From Spirabiliibacterium falconis (GTDB lineage Bacteria; Pseudomonadota; Gammaproteobacteria; Enterobacterales; Pasteurellaceae), in NCBI RefSeq assembly GCF_014885015.1, contig NZ_JABMIJ010000006.1, positions 186,001 through 250,000 of the forward strand: a DNA stretch of 64,000 nucleotides, read 5' to 3'. Below the pieces are notes generated by a model. It was not told the origin of the DNA. It did not search any database and worked only from the letters and a program-made list of their open reading frames with translations. Made by a program: the position numbers and the translations under genes. This document shows, piece by piece, positions 28,498-38,523 of this stretch; position 1 is the first letter of the stretch, and every line of letters begins with the position of its first letter.

Positions 28498-31156
28498 TAT
28501 CTGCTCCATTTTGTTTGCGCAGCCGACGGCGACGCTGATTAAGTCCAAGCCCTGCTAACATGGTCAATGCAGGGATAAACACGAGTTCTTTTGGCAAAGT
28601 ATCGTGACGCGGCAGCGCAACATACAAAATGGTTTGATCCCAGTTTAATCCTGCTTTTGCTGCCGGAGAGCTAATTTCGACATTATCAATGATAATTTTA
28701 GGAATTTGCTCACCTTCCACTTCAATGGTTTCTCCAGTGTCTAACAACGTTAAACCTAAATCATGTAAGCGCACTTCGCCATTCTGCCCTTCAGGTACTT
28801 TTAGCTCAGTATAAAACTCAACAGGTGAACCGTATTGATTAATACCAGCAACTTTTAAGGTAAATGGCTCACCAACAGGTGCTTTGGCTAATTCTTCCAC
28901 TAAATGACTTGGTTGCACGTGATGCTCTGTTGGCGAAACGTATTCCATAAAGAAGCCAGGGCGGAATAAGGCAAAGGAAATGAACAGTAAAAGTGCGGTT
29001 TCCCACCATTTATTATGATCAAAGAAGTAGCGCATCGATGCCGCTGTAAATGCCAATATGGCAATGGTCGCGACGATAAAGACCATTATGCCTTTCCAAA
29101 TATTCACATCAATTAATAATAAATCGGTGTTGAAAATGAATAAAAATGGCAAAAGTGCGGTTCGTAGGCTATATCCAAAGGCAATGAGACCCGTTTGAAT
29201 CGGTTTTCCACCCGATACTGCCGCCGCTGCAAATGAGGCAAGCCCTACAGGAGGCGTTACATCGGCCATAATCCCAAAATAGAACACGAATAAGTGTACG
29301 GCAATCAGTGGAACAATTAAGCCATTTTGCCGTCCGACTTCGACAATAACCGTTGCCATCAATGATGACACGACGATGTAGTTAGCGGTGGTTGGTAGAC
29401 CCATACCTAAAATTAAGCTAAAGATGGCAACCAAAATCAGCATTAAGAGAATATTACCCATCGATAAAAATTCGATAATGCTAGATAGCTGTACACCAAA
29501 GCCCGTCAGCGAGACCACGCCTACGATAATACCTGCGGTCGCGGTAGCAATGCCAATGCCAATCATATTGCGTGCACCGCCCTCAAGCCCTGTAATCAAA
29601 TCGTCAAAACCTGCTTTAAAGGCGTTGCCTACATCGGCTTGTTTGCGATAAAGCTTCAAAATAGGACGTTGAGTCAGCAAAATAAAACATAACGCAAGGC
29701 TGCCATAAAACGCTGAAAGCCCAGGTGACATACGCTCAATCATCAAACACCAAATTAAAATGACCACGGGTAATAAGAAATGCAAGCCCGCATTTACGGT
29801 TGGTTTGACGGCTGGCAGTTTTACCACAGGCGATTCAGGATCATCAATCTCTAAGTCTTTAAAGCCTGATACACGTTTTAGTAACAATAAATAGACAAGA
29901 GTGACAATCACAGAAACAATTGCAAAGGCGTGGTTTGGTGCAACAACTTTGAGCCAGCCTAAGCTATATTTAATCGCAAAATAGAGTAAGCAAATAGCGA
30001 TAAATGTACCCAATGCACGCAAAATACTCACTAATAAAGGTGACGGTTCATCGCTACGCTCAAGCCCTTGTAAATTCATTTTGCATGCTTCTAAATGGAC
30101 AATATAAACAAGTGCAATATACGAAATGACCGCAGGCAAAAAGGCGTGGGTAATTAATTGATTATATGGCATATTGACATATTCAATCATCAAAAATGCC
30201 GCAGCTCCCATTACAGGCGGCATAATTTGCCCGTTAACAGATGAGGCAACTTCTACTGCACCTGCTTTTTCAGCTGAAAATCCCACCCGCTTCATCATAG
30301 GGATTGTGAATGTACCTGTTGTGACCACATTAGCAATAGATGAACCTGAAATTAATCCTGTTAAACCCGATGCCACAACGGCAGCTTTGGCAGGACCGCC
30401 TTTAAAATGCCCAAGATAGGCAAACGCTGTTTTGATGAAATAGTTCCCTGCGCCTGCTTTTTCAAGCAATGCACCGAACAAAACAAATAAGAAGACATAT
30501 TTGGTAGAAACACCAAGTGCTACGCCAAATACACCTTCGGTGGTAACCCATTGTTGATTGATAATATGTTCCATTGTGCCTGTGCGATGGCTAACAATCC
30601 AATCAGACGGAAAAAATTGCCCGAAATAGTTGTAAAGCAAAAATACGCTGGCAATGATAACTAACGGAAGCCCAAGACTACGGCGAGTTGCTTCCAATAA
30701 TAATAAAATCCCAACCACACCTACAATAATATCTTGCATATTGGGTGCGCCAAAGCGGGTAATTAAACTCTCATAGAAAAAGAGGTAATACGCGGCACAA
30801 AATGCGGCTACAAACGCAAAAATCCAATCTATCATCGGCACCCGATGAATCGGTGACGATTTAAAGGCTGGATAAGAGAGATACGCTAAAAATAAGGCAA
30901 ATGCCAAATGAATTGAGCGTGCTTTGGTGTCATCAAACACCACGTTAATTGATCCTAAACCAACTGAGCGCAAGAATTCTTGAAAAACAAATGGCAACGG
31001 CGAGGCGTAGTAAATTTGAAATAATGACCACGCAATGGCAACGCCAATAATTAACTTTTTCGTAAAACCATATGGATTGCGTCCGCCTGTATCATTGGCG
31101 GCCACCATATCTTGCAAATCATCTTGGTCTAGGGTTGTATTTTTGAAATCTGACAT
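28490..31156 (-). CDS. TRAP transporter fused permease (TAXI type)
   Basis: An 888-residue fused TRAP permease combining the small (DctQ) and large (DctM) membrane parts. Many hydrophobic segments run from about residue 30 to 690. DctM-type motifs include GLISGSSIANVVTTGTF, VEVASSVNGQIMPPVMGAAAF, and GMGLPTTANYIV. The C-terminal region (about 700-870) is soluble and resembles the DUF3394 extension, including a PDZ-like stretch. It imports a small organic acid with a sodium gradient, by family. A hairpin separates it from the binding-protein gene. Confidence 0.94.
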   Translation of the reverse strand: MSDFKNTTLDQDDLQDMVAANDTGGRNPYGFTKKLIIGVAIAWSLFQIYYASPLPFVFQEFLRSVGLGSINVVFDDTKARSIHLAFALFLAYLSYPAFKSSPIHRVPMIDWIFAFVAAFCAAYYLFFYESLITRFGAPNMQDIIVGVVGILLLLEATRRSLGLPLVIIASVFLLYNYFGQFFPSDWIVSHRTGTMEHIINQQWVTTEGVFGVALGVSTKYVFLFVLFGALLEKAGAGNYFIKTAFAYLGHFKGGPAKAAVVASGLTGLISGSSIANVVTTGTFTIPMMKRVGFSAEKAGAVEVASSVNGQIMPPVMGAAAFLMIEYVNMPYNQLITHAFLPAVISYIALVYIVHLEACKMNLQGLERSDEPSPLLVSILRALGTFIAICLLYFAIKYSLGWLKVVAPNHAFAIVSVIVTLVYLLLLKRVSGFKDLEIDDPESPVVKLPAVKPTVNAGLHFLLPVVILIWCLMIERMSPGLSAFYGSLALCFILLTQRPILKLYRKQADVGNAFKAGFDDLITGLEGGARNMIGIGIATATAGIIVGVVSLTGFGVQLSSIIEFLSMGNILLMLILVAIFSLILGMGLPTTANYIVVSSLMATVIVEVGRQNGLIVPLIAVHLFVFYFGIMADVTPPVGLASFAAAAVSGGKPIQTGLIAFGYSLRTALLPFLFIFNTDLLLIDVNIWKGIMVFIVATIAILAFTAASMRYFFDHNKWWETALLLFISFALFRPGFFMEYVSPTEHHVQPSHLVEELAKAPVGEPFTLKVAGINQYGSPVEFYTELKVPEGQNGEVRLHDLGLTLLDTGETIEVEGEQIPKIIIDNVEISSPAAKAGLNWDQTILYVALPRHDTLPKELVFIPALTMLAGLGLNQRRRRLRKQNGADNV

Positions 31157-31186
31157 ACATAATCCCTATTTGATATGACACGAAAA

Positions 31187-31205
31187 GGCAGGGGAATCCC
31201 CTGCC
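31187..31205 (-). terminator. Hairpin between TAXI binding protein and permease
   Basis: GGCAGGGG pairs with CCCCTGCC around a 3-base loop, followed on the minus strand by TTTT then CG. The short T-run suggests partial termination or 3' protection, so that the binding protein is made in excess over the permease. It contains a KOPS-like octamer. Confidence 0.6.
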
Positions 31206-31206
31206 C
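31199..31206 (-). other. KOPS-like octamer GGGCAGGG
   Basis: Minus-strand GGGNAGGG match about 6.6 kb right of dif, pointing toward it. It lies within the hairpin between the TRAP genes. Confidence 0.4.
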
Positions 31207-31233
31207 TAAACAAAATTAAAAGTGCGGTTTGGC

Positions 31234-32193
31234 TTACATCCAGCCACGCTCTTTATAGTAACGCTCTGCACCTGGGTGAAGTGGTGCTGACAAGGCATTT
31301 TTAATCATGTCTTGCTCTTTTAAGTTAGCAAATGCAGGGTGTAGGCGTTTAAAGCGATCAAAGTTGTCAAATACAGCTTTTACCACTTCATACACTTTGT
31401 CTTCCCCAACATTGGCTTGTGTAACTAAGGTTGCATAAACCCCAAACGTATCCGTTGGATTATCAGACCCTTTATACAAGCCACCTGGAATAGTTGCTTT
31501 TGCATAATATGGGAAATCAGCAACCAGTTTGTTAATCGCTTCACCTGTTACAGGCACTAAATGCGCATCACAAGATGCTGCTGCTTCTTTTAACGCACCA
31601 TTTGGATGACCAACATTATAAGTGATAGCATCAAGGTTATTATCGCACATGACAGAGGCCATTTCAGCAGGTTTTAACTCAGAAGCGACTTTAAATGCAC
31701 TATCATCCCACCCTTTCGCATTTAAAATAACATTCATTGTCGCACGTGTACCTGAACCTGGATCGCCCACATTTACACGTTTTCCTTTAAGATCATCGAA
31801 GGTTTTAACTCCTGAGTCATCGCGTGCCATAACGGTAAACGGCTCAGGATGAATAGAGAAAATGGCTCTAAGTTGATCATTCTTTTTGTCTTTAAAGGTA
31901 CTCGAGCCGTTATAGGCGTGATATTGCCAGTCAGATTGCACGATTCCCATATCAAATTGATTGCTTGCAATCGCATTGAGGTTTCCAACTGAACCACCGC
32001 TTGACGGCGCATTACATTTGATGCCTGTTTTGGCTGAATCACGGTTAACTAATTGGCAGACAGATTGTCCAACCACATAATAAACCCCTGTTTGCCCACC
32101 AGTACCGATGGTAATAAATTTATCTTCCGCCATTACTGCTGCAGAAGACACCATTAAACCCGCAACTAAAGATAACTTAAAGAGTTTCTTCAT
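31234..32193 (-). CDS. TAXI-family TRAP substrate-binding protein
   Basis: A 319-residue periplasmic binding protein. The signal peptide ends near AVMAEDK (residue 22). TAXI hallmarks are FITIGTGGQTGVYYVVG near residue 27, a CNAPSSGGSVGNLNAI segment, and KGKRVNVGDPGSGTRATMNVIL near residue 135. Known TAXI proteins bind glutamate or 2-oxoglutarate; the substrate here cannot be told from sequence. First gene of the operon with the permease and the UspA-like gene. Confidence 0.94.
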   Translation of the reverse strand: MKKLFKLSLVAGLMVSSAAVMAEDKFITIGTGGQTGVYYVVGQSVCQLVNRDSAKTGIKCNAPSSGGSVGNLNAIASNQFDMGIVQSDWQYHAYNGSSTFKDKKNDQLRAIFSIHPEPFTVMARDDSGVKTFDDLKGKRVNVGDPGSGTRATMNVILNAKGWDDSAFKVASELKPAEMASVMCDNNLDAITYNVGHPNGALKEAAASCDAHLVPVTGEAINKLVADFPYYAKATIPGGLYKGSDNPTDTFGVYATLVTQANVGEDKVYEVVKAVFDNFDRFKRLHPAFANLKEQDMIKNALSAPLHPGAERYYKERGWM

Positions 32194-32270
32194 ATTCTCT
32201 CCCTTATGTTGTGTTTATAATCAGTGCGTTACACCGAATGGAATAGTAAGCCAATTAAAATCAAGCTTAA

Positions 32271-32287
32271 TTGATAACATATATCAA
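32271..32287. promoter_or_regulatory. Palindrome upstream of the TRAP operon
   Basis: TTGATA-ACATA-TATCAA is a perfect 6-bp-arm inverted repeat 78 bases before the binding-protein start. The spacing between TTGAT and ATCAA is seven, not the four of an FNR box. It may be an operator. The rest of the gap 32194-32384 shows nothing else I can support. Confidence 0.45.
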
Positions 32288-32384
32288 ACGTTATGTAAAA
32301 ATCAACTACAAATATGAAACATCTCGGATCAATTGTAAATTTTTTGCGTTTGCTCTCAAAAATAGACACAACATCGTCGATATT

Positions 32385-33149
32385 TTAGCCGTTGACTGCA
32401 CTTTGTGTGAAATGTTCTGTTGCTGTTTGCCAACCTAACGCATTGAATGCCTCTTGCCAACGTGTATCAAGCCCCGCTCGGCATAGAATTTTTCGCTCTA
32501 ACACAGGGTGAGTGAAGAGCAACTCATGAGCGTGTAACATCAAACCAGAAACGCCGATGTACTGCGCAAAAGTGCGGTTTTGGCGCAAGTCACCATATAC
32601 CGTATCACCAATAATTGGATGACGCAGGTGTTTCATATGTCGTCGTAATTGATGTTTTCGCCCTGTTTTCGGGCGAAGAGATACCAGCGTATAACGTGAG
32701 GTGGGATAGCGTTCATTGCTGGCAAAGGGCATTTCCGCATGCGAAAGTGTGGTGTACTCCGTTACCGCCTCTTGTGCAGGTTTGTCAGCTTGTGCAAATT
32801 TATCCGCAATTTTATCATGCCGATGACTAAGGGCATAATCCACGCATCCCAGCCCTGTCAAATACCCTCGCACAATAGCAAAATAGCCTTTCTCAACTGT
32901 TTTTTGTTGAAATTGCTCGCTTAACTGGCGTGCAACGGTAGGGTTTAGTCCAAATACCATCACGCCTGATGTCGGACGATCAAGGCGGTGAACAGTGTAA
33001 ACATGTTTTCCGATTTGATCTCGCAATGTTTGCATGAGAAACACACTTTCATGGCGATCAAGCCAACTGCGGTGCACCAGCATATTCGCAGGTTTATTAA
33101 CCACAATAAGATCGCTATCTTGATAAATGATTTCTATTGGCTCAGTCAT
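32385..33149 (-). CDS. truC: tRNA pseudouridine(65) synthase TruC
   Basis: RluA-family enzyme that modifies U65 in the tRNA acceptor stem. The catalytic motif HRLDRPTSGVMVFGL is near residue 53, preceded by the TruC-typical MLVHRSWLDRHESVF. RPKTGRKHQLRRHMKHLRHP is the second family motif. It overlaps yqcC by eight bases. The truC-yqcC pair is the same in E. coli. Confidence 0.94.
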   Translation of the reverse strand: MTEPIEIIYQDSDLIVVNKPANMLVHRSWLDRHESVFLMQTLRDQIGKHVYTVHRLDRPTSGVMVFGLNPTVARQLSEQFQQKTVEKGYFAIVRGYLTGLGCVDYALSHRHDKIADKFAQADKPAQEAVTEYTTLSHAEMPFASNERYPTSRYTLVSLRPKTGRKHQLRRHMKHLRHPIIGDTVYGDLRQNRTFAQYIGVSGLMLHAHELLFTHPVLERKILCRAGLDTRWQEAFNALGWQTATEHFTQSAVNG

Positions 33150-33453
33150 GTAATAAGGCTTCTAAGTCATATAAAGGCGTTAAAATACGTTCTAATTGCT
33201 CAGTTTCTTTCATCGCCTCTTCAATATAAGGCGAAATAGCAAAGCCGCGCGGCAGTTCGGCTTGAGCCTCAATTAACGCACGCATGCGTGGGATAAAAAT
33301 CCACTGCAACCATTCATGGGGCTCAAGTGTGTCGATGGCAAAAGGCTCTTGGCTTGCCAGCTTTTCTGGTGGCGGTGACAGCGTTTGCCAAAGATTAAGT
33401 GTTTTTAAGCCGTCAGTTAATCTGTTTAACTGGATTTCAACAGGATGTGTCAT
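33142..33453 (-). CDS. yqcC: YqcC family protein
   Basis: A 103-residue cytosolic helical protein of the YqcC/DUF446 family; function unknown. Family features include EPFAIDTLEPHEWLQWIFIPRM near residue 38 and a C-terminal helix. It is translated just ahead of truC with an overlap, suggesting a linked role. In E. coli syd follows in this neighbourhood; no syd gene is present here. Confidence 0.9.
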   Translation of the reverse strand: MTHPVEIQLNRLTDGLKTLNLWQTLSPPPEKLASQEPFAIDTLEPHEWLQWIFIPRMRALIEAQAELPRGFAISPYIEEAMKETEQLERILTPLYDLEALLHD

Positions 33454-33551
33454 AAAACTCCTTTCTATTTTGCTTTATTCTACTCTATTTAAGCGTAAAT
33501 TTTGCAAGAATTGCGCCACATTGTGGTAATATTTTTTCTTTTCTTATCAAA

Positions 33552-34394
33552 ATGGATATGCAGACAGAAAACAACATGATGCACCAACTGACGCTTGGGC
33601 AGGCAGTAAACTATAAAGCCCACTACGACCGCACTTTACTTCAAGGCGTGCCACGCACCCTACAACGCCAAACGTTGGGGAATAAACCGCACTTTACGTT
33701 TGGTGTGGATTTATGGACATTATATGAGCTTTCATGGCTCAATCCGAATGGTATGCCGCAAGTTGCCATTGGGGAGGTCGACGTTGACTGTTTCAGCCCA
33801 AATTTGATTGAGTCGAAAAGTTTCAAACTTTATCTAAACAGTTTTAATCAAACAGTTTTTGACAGCATTGAGCAGGTGCAAGCTACTCTCACGCAAGATT
33901 TGAGTGCCTGTGCTCAAAGTGCGGTTAAAGTGCGGTTACGGCTACTGTCTGAATTTAGCCAAACAGTGATTACGACCTTTGACGGCGAATGTATTGATAA
34001 TTCAGCGGTTAAGATCAACACATATGATTACACGCCTAGTCTGTTGGAAAATGCGATATATGATAAATATGTGACGGAAACATTGGTCAGCCATGTATTA
34101 AAATCGAATTGTTTGATCACCTCGCAACCTGACTGGGGAAGTGTGCAAATTCACTACACTGGTGCACAACTTGACCGCACTTTACTGTTGCAATATTTGG
34201 TGTCTTTTCGCCAACATAATGAATTCCATGAACACTGTGTTGAGCGGATTTTTCATGACATTATGCACTACGCCAAACCCGATAAATTGTGCGTTTATGC
34301 ACGTTATACTCGCCGTGGTGGCTTGGATATTAATCCGTTGCGTGCTAATTTTGTGCCAAATACCCTATTAAATGCACGCCTTGCGCGCCAATAA
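33552..34394 (+). CDS. queF: NADPH-dependent 7-cyano-7-deazaguanine reductase
   Basis: Reduces preQ0 to preQ1 in queuosine synthesis, a nitrile-to-amine reduction. It is the long, two-domain QueF form (280 residues). The thioimide-forming cysteine is in [12 protein letters not shown], with the aspartate shortly after. [16 protein letters not shown] near the end is typical. ATG codons at 33552 and 33558 are both possible starts; neither has a strong ribosome site. Followed by ppnN, as in E. coli. Confidence 0.95.
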   Translation: MDMQTENNMMHQLTLGQAVNYKAHYDRTLLQGVPRTLQRQTLGNKPHFTFGVDLWTLYELSWLNPNGMPQVAIGEVDVDCFSPNLIESKSFKLYLNSFNQTVFDSIEQVQATLTQDLSACAQSAVKVRLRLLSEFSQTVITTFDGECIDNSAVKINTYDYTPSLLENAIYDKYVTETLVSHVLKSNCLITSQPDWGSVQIHYTGAQLDRTLLLQYLVSFRQHNEFHEHCVERIFHDIMHYAKPDKLCVYARYTRRGGLDINPLRANFVPNTLLNARLARQ

Positions 34395-34409
34395 AGACAA
34401 GGAGAAAAA

Positions 34410-35774
34410 ATGAGTTCACATATTATTAATCCGAGAGGGAGTATGGATCAACTCTCTCATCTTGAAGTGGAATTGTTACAAAAAGGGGCGGCTGGGAATT
34501 TATATCCCCTCTATCGCAACTGTTCTTTGGCGGTATTAAACTCTGGCTCGGTCACAGATGACAGCCGTATTTTGCTGGCGAAATATCATGATTTTGAAAT
34601 TGAGTTATTGGCACGTGAACGCGGTATTTCTTTGCGATTGATTAATCCACCCGAAGATGCCTTTGTTGATAACACATTAATCCGCAATATTCAGTATCAT
34701 TTGTTTGCCGTACTACGTGATATTTTATTTGTGAATGTCATTACCAAGCACAATACGAATGGGGTTTGTAGTAGCCATGCAAATAAAATCACAAACTATA
34801 TTTTTACTATTTTACGCAATGCGAAGGCCTTAATTGTCGGCGAACACCCTAATCTTGTGGTCTGCTGGGGTGGGCACTCAATTGGTCATACTGAATACGC
34901 GTATTGTCGTTCTGTGGGATTACAACTCGGCTTACGCGAGCTCAATATTGTTACAGGTTGTGGTCCTGGCGTAATGGAAGCGCCAATGAAAGGGGCAGCC
35001 ATTGGCCATGCTAATCAGCGCATGAAAAATAGCCGTTTTATTGGCATCACCGAACCCTCCATTATTGCATCAGAACCGCCAAATCCGATTGTGAACGAAT
35101 TGATTATTATGCCTGATATTGAAAAGCGACTAGAAGCATTTGTTCGTATGGGGCATTGCATTGTGGTCTTTCCAGGGGGGCCTGGCACATTTGAAGAGTT
35201 ATTATATATTCTTGGAATTAAGCTCAATCCTGCCAATCAAGATATTCCACTGCCCCTTTATTTAACAGGGCCAAAAGAAAGTGCGGCTTACTTTGCCACG
35301 ATCGATCGTTTTATTGGCGACGTTTTCGGCCAAGAAGTACAGGATTTATATGAGATTATTATTGATGACCCTATTGAGTTGGCTCGCAAAGTCAGTTACG
35401 AAATGAAAATGATTAAACAAGCTCGGGCAGAAAGTAATGACTCCTATGGTTTTAATTGGCGTTTAACGATTGCCCCAGAATTCCAACAGCCTTTCGAGCC
35501 AACACACGAAAATATGAGTGCGTTAGATTTGCATCTTGACCAAAGTAAAGCCAGCCTTGCGGCCAATTTGCGTCGTGCATTTTCAGGCATCGTGGCAGGT
35601 AATATCAAGCCTGACTACATTGAAAAAGTCGAAGAGAATGGCCCTTATGAACTACACGGCGATCCGTTATTAATGACGAAAATGGATCACGTCTTGCAAG
35701 ATTTCGTCGAACAACACCGTATGAAGTTACCAGGCGGCGATGCGTATCAACCATGCTATAAAATCATCAAATAA
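34410..35774 (+). CDS. ppnN: Nucleotide 5'-monophosphate nucleosidase PpnN
   Basis: LOG-family enzyme that cleaves nucleotides to base and ribose 5-phosphate and binds (p)ppGpp in E. coli. The Rossmann-type core has [16 protein letters not shown] near residue 180 and the signature [16 protein letters not shown] near 252. Flanking N- and C-terminal helical domains match the long YgdH form (454 residues). An AAGGAG ribosome site precedes the start. Confidence 0.94.
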   Translation: MSSHIINPRGSMDQLSHLEVELLQKGAAGNLYPLYRNCSLAVLNSGSVTDDSRILLAKYHDFEIELLARERGISLRLINPPEDAFVDNTLIRNIQYHLFAVLRDILFVNVITKHNTNGVCSSHANKITNYIFTILRNAKALIVGEHPNLVVCWGGHSIGHTEYAYCRSVGLQLGLRELNIVTGCGPGVMEAPMKGAAIGHANQRMKNSRFIGITEPSIIASEPPNPIVNELIIMPDIEKRLEAFVRMGHCIVVFPGGPGTFEELLYILGIKLNPANQDIPLPLYLTGPKESAAYFATIDRFIGDVFGQEVQDLYEIIIDDPIELARKVSYEMKMIKQARAESNDSYGFNWRLTIAPEFQQPFEPTHENMSALDLHLDQSKASLAANLRRAFSGIVAGNIKPDYIEKVEENGPYELHGDPLLMTKMDHVLQDFVEQHRMKLPGGDAYQPCYKIIK

Positions 35775-35776
35775 AA

Positions 35777-35837
35777 AACCGCACTTAATGTGCGGTTGTG
35801 GTATAGCACTCTAAAGTGCGGTTTGACCGCACTTTAG
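35777..35837. terminator. Two uptake-signal hairpins, ppnN/yadH
   Basis: Hairpin one (35777-35797) pairs AACCGCAC with GTGCGGTT and has a T-run on the minus strand. Hairpin two (35811-35837) pairs CTAAAGTGCGGT with ACCGCACTTTAG. Both lie between convergent ppnN and yadH. Three uptake signal cores occur within 60 bases. Confidence 0.7.
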
Positions 35838-35838
35838 C

Positions 35839-36606
35839 TCAATTGCGAAGGCCTATGCCTTTATGAATTAAATAATAAACAAAACTGTACAGTGCCACAA
35901 TAAACAGCCCAAGCACAATAAAAGTGCGGTACAGTGCAATATCACTAACCCCTAAAAAACCAAAGCGGAAGCCATTAATCATATAAACAATAGGATTCAG
36001 TTTTGAGACACCTTGCCAAAACTCAGGCAACAACGAAATAGAATAAAATACACCGCCAAGGTATGTTAACGGCGTTAGAACGAAAGTGGGAATAATGGAA
36101 ATATCATCAAATGAGCGGGCAAACACGGCATTAATTAATCCACCGAGTGAAAAAGTGGCGCTGGTCATTAATAAAATAAGCATAATTACCCACCATGAAT
36201 GTACATGTAATGGCACAAAAAAGAGTGATACAATCGTCACAAGCAAGCCGACGATAATGCCACGCGCCATCCCCCCCGAGACATAGCCTAAAATAATCAC
36301 ATGCGTGGACGTTGGCGAAACGAGCAACTCTTCCACATTGCGTGCAAATTTTGTACTATAAAATGATGAAGCCACATTCGCAAAGGAATTAGTAATAACC
36401 GACATCATAATTAACCCAGGCACAATAAATTGAATATAGCTATACCCGCCCATTTCGCCAATGCGTGAACCAATTAATTGCCCAAAAATGACAAAATAAA
36501 GTGTCATCGTAATCACTGGCGGCACTAGCGTTTGTACCCAAATTCGCATGAAACGGTGAATTTCTTTGTGTAAAATCGTTAAAAAAGCAATTCGCGCTAA
36601 CGACAT
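35839..36606 (-). CDS. yadH: ABC-2 type transporter permease YadH
   Basis: A 255-residue inner-membrane protein with six hydrophobic segments, of the ABC-2 (DrrB/NodJ) type. Typical stretches are QTLVPPVITMTLYFVIFG near residue 24 and TPLTYLGGVFYSISLLP near 182. The partner ATPase gene yadG is one base upstream. Export substrate unknown. The yadGH/can divergent layout is the same as in E. coli. Confidence 0.93.
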   Translation of the reverse strand: MSLARIAFLTILHKEIHRFMRIWVQTLVPPVITMTLYFVIFGQLIGSRIGEMGGYSYIQFIVPGLIMMSVITNSFANVASSFYSTKFARNVEELLVSPTSTHVIILGYVSGGMARGIIVGLLVTIVSLFFVPLHVHSWWVIMLILLMTSATFSLGGLINAVFARSFDDISIIPTFVLTPLTYLGGVFYSISLLPEFWQGVSKLNPIVYMINGFRFGFLGVSDIALYRTFIVLGLFIVALYSFVYYLIHKGIGLRN

Positions 36607-36607
36607 A

Positions 36608-37540
36608 TTATTCTCCTTGTTGTGTGCTGAGTTTTTGTGTTAACGCCATACGAATAAACAGTTCTTCTAGGCGGTTGGTTTTATTACGCATACTGAGCAC
36701 AGAAATGTGTTGAGAGTTCAATTGCAAAAAAAGGGAATTCAGTCCTTGGCGACGAGCCACATCGACCTCAAGCGTAGAGTCATCAATTTGGCGATAAATA
36801 TACCCTTCAATCTTTGGTTTGACCGCACTTTGTCCTAAATCCAGCACGAATGTTTCGGATTCCAGTTGGCTTAATAATGCTTTCATTGTCGTATCAACAA
36901 CTAAGCGACCATGCTGAATAATGCCGATATGGCGACACAACATCTCCGCTTCTTCTAAGTAGTGTGTCGTCAGAATAATTGTCGTACCTTGCTGATTAAT
37001 TTCGCGTAAAAAATGCCACATGGAGCGACGTAGTTCAATATCCACACCCGCCGTAGGCTCGTCTAAAATTAATAATCTTGGATTATGCATTAACGCTCGT
37101 GCAATCATTAAGCGTCGCTTCATTCCACCAGATAACCGCATCGACTTTTGATCGCGTTTATCCCATAATTCTAACATTTTTAGCCATTTTTCCGCTCGCT
37201 TTATCGCCTCTTTTCGTGGCACACCGTAGTACCCTGCTTGATTAATCAATATATTAAGTGCGGTTTCAAAATTATTAAAGTTAAATTCCTGCGGTACAAT
37301 GCCAATCTGCTTTTTGAGTTCTGTGAGTTGGGTGTCTAGATCATAACCAAATACCTTCACTTTACCCGCACTTTTTGTGACCAACGAACTAATAATGCCA
37401 ATCGTGGTTGATTTTCCTGCCCCGTTGTGCCCAAGTAAAGCATAAAAATCGCCTTCTTTAACCCGTAAATCAATACCATGCAAGGCTGTGAAACCATTGG
37501 GGTAGGTCTTTTTAAGACCTTCTATTTCAAGTGCATACAT
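36608..37540 (-). CDS. yadG: ABC transporter ATP-binding protein YadG
   Basis: A 310-residue ATPase. Walker A is GHNGAGKST near residue 37, the signature is [15 protein letters not shown] near 137, and Walker B is [12 protein letters not shown]-terminal domain of about 90 residues is typical of ATPases paired with ABC-2 permeases. Probably cotranscribed with yadH. Its start lies divergent to the carbonic anhydrase gene. Confidence 0.94.
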   Translation of the reverse strand: MYALEIEGLKKTYPNGFTALHGIDLRVKEGDFYALLGHNGAGKSTTIGIISSLVTKSAGKVKVFGYDLDTQLTELKKQIGIVPQEFNFNNFETALNILINQAGYYGVPRKEAIKRAEKWLKMLELWDKRDQKSMRLSGGMKRRLMIARALMHNPRLLILDEPTAGVDIELRRSMWHFLREINQQGTTIILTTHYLEEAEMLCRHIGIIQHGRLVVDTTMKALLSQLESETFVLDLGQSAVKPKIEGYIYRQIDDSTLEVDVARRQGLNSLFLQLNSQHISVLSMRNKTNRLEELFIRMALTQKLSTQQGE

Positions 37541-37638
37541 TTAATTCAACCTTAATCTTTTTGAAAAATCAGTTATCAAAATGGAAATTAGCAAGTATTA
37601 TACCAAACAGGAAGTTAACAAGGAAAAGGATAATCACC

Positions 37639-38352
37639 GTGAAAAAAATCGAGCAATTATTGGCAAACAACCATAGTTGGGCAATTCGAATGCAGCAAGA
37701 AAATTCCAATTATTTCAAAGAACTTGCAGAACATCAAAAGCCAAACTATTTATGGATCGGTTGTTCAGATAGTCGCGTGCCTGCCGAAAAACTTACCAAT
37801 CTAGGACCTGGAGAGCTTTTTGTACACCGCAATGTTGCTAATCAAGTGATTCATACAGATTTAAACTGCCTATCTGTGGTGCAATATGCTATTGACGCAT
37901 TAGATGTTGAACATATTATTATTTGTGGACATACCAATTGTGGTGGCATTAAAGCCGCAATGGAAAATAAAAGCCTGGGCTTAATTGATAATTGGTTATT
38001 ACATCTGCGTGATATTTGGTTAAAACATAGCCATTTGTTTGGTTCTATTCCGCCCGAAGAGCGGGCAAATATGTTAACAAAGCTTAATGTTGCTGAACAA
38101 GTTTATAATCTCGGCTGTTCATCAATTGTTCGTGCTGCATGGGAGAGAGGAAAAAAACTGTCACTGCACGGCTGGATGTATGATGTTGGAGATGGTTTTC
38201 TACATGATATGGGGGTAATAGCAACCAGCCGAGAGACGTTAGAAATTACATATCTTAATGCCATCGCCCGTCTTCTTTCTAGCACCACAGAGAAAAAGTA
38301 CATGGAAACGGATGAGCCTGTAAAAATCAATTTTTCTGAGCTAAAAAAATAA
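37639..38352 (+). CDS. can: Beta-class carbonic anhydrase
   Basis: Interconverts CO2 and bicarbonate, needed for growth in air. Zinc ligands are Cys42, Asp44, His98 and Cys101 in GCSDSR and CGHTNCGG. Trp39 and Arg64 match residues of the allosteric bicarbonate pocket known in H. influenzae HICA. The GTG at 37639 is chosen: it follows AAAAGGA and gives 237 residues beginning like homologues. The frame is open further upstream into the yadG region without support. Confidence 0.94.
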   Translation: MKKIEQLLANNHSWAIRMQQENSNYFKELAEHQKPNYLWIGCSDSRVPAEKLTNLGPGELFVHRNVANQVIHTDLNCLSVVQYAIDALDVEHIIICGHTNCGGIKAAMENKSLGLIDNWLLHLRDIWLKHSHLFGSIPPEERANMLTKLNVAEQVYNLGCSSIVRAAWERGKKLSLHGWMYDVGDGFLHDMGVIATSRETLEITYLNAIARLLSSTTEKKYMETDEPVKINFSELKK

Positions 38353-38354
38353 GT

Positions 38355-38381
38355 AAAAAGCCATGAAACTCATGGCTTTTT
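38355..38381. terminator. Bidirectional terminator after can
   Basis: AAAAAGCCATG pairs with CATGGCTTTTT around a short loop. It ends the can transcript and, from the other side, that of the 27-residue gene. Confidence 0.85.
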
Positions 38382-38383
38382 GA

Positions 38384-38467
38384 TTATGCAAAAATCAATG
38401 TGCTGAGAAAAACGATCATTCCTAATGCTGCAATAACCGTGATTAATGTATAAGTTAATGTACTCAT
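38384..38467 (-). CDS. 27-residue membrane peptide
   Basis: A tiny gene, too short for normal gene finding. It has an excellent ribosome site (AAGGAGGG, seven bases before the ATG), a nearly all-hydrophobic product starting MSTLTYTLITV and ending STLIFA with no charged residue, and a terminator directly after the stop. The peptide would make one membrane helix. I do not recognise a family; small helices of this type often associate with larger membrane complexes. Confidence 0.65.
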   Translation of the reverse strand: MSTLTYTLITVIAALGMIVFLSTLIFA

Positions 38468-38523
38468 AAGCCCTCCTTTCAATGTGCTTAAAACTTAACA
38501 GACTTTAATATTGAAAACAAGTA

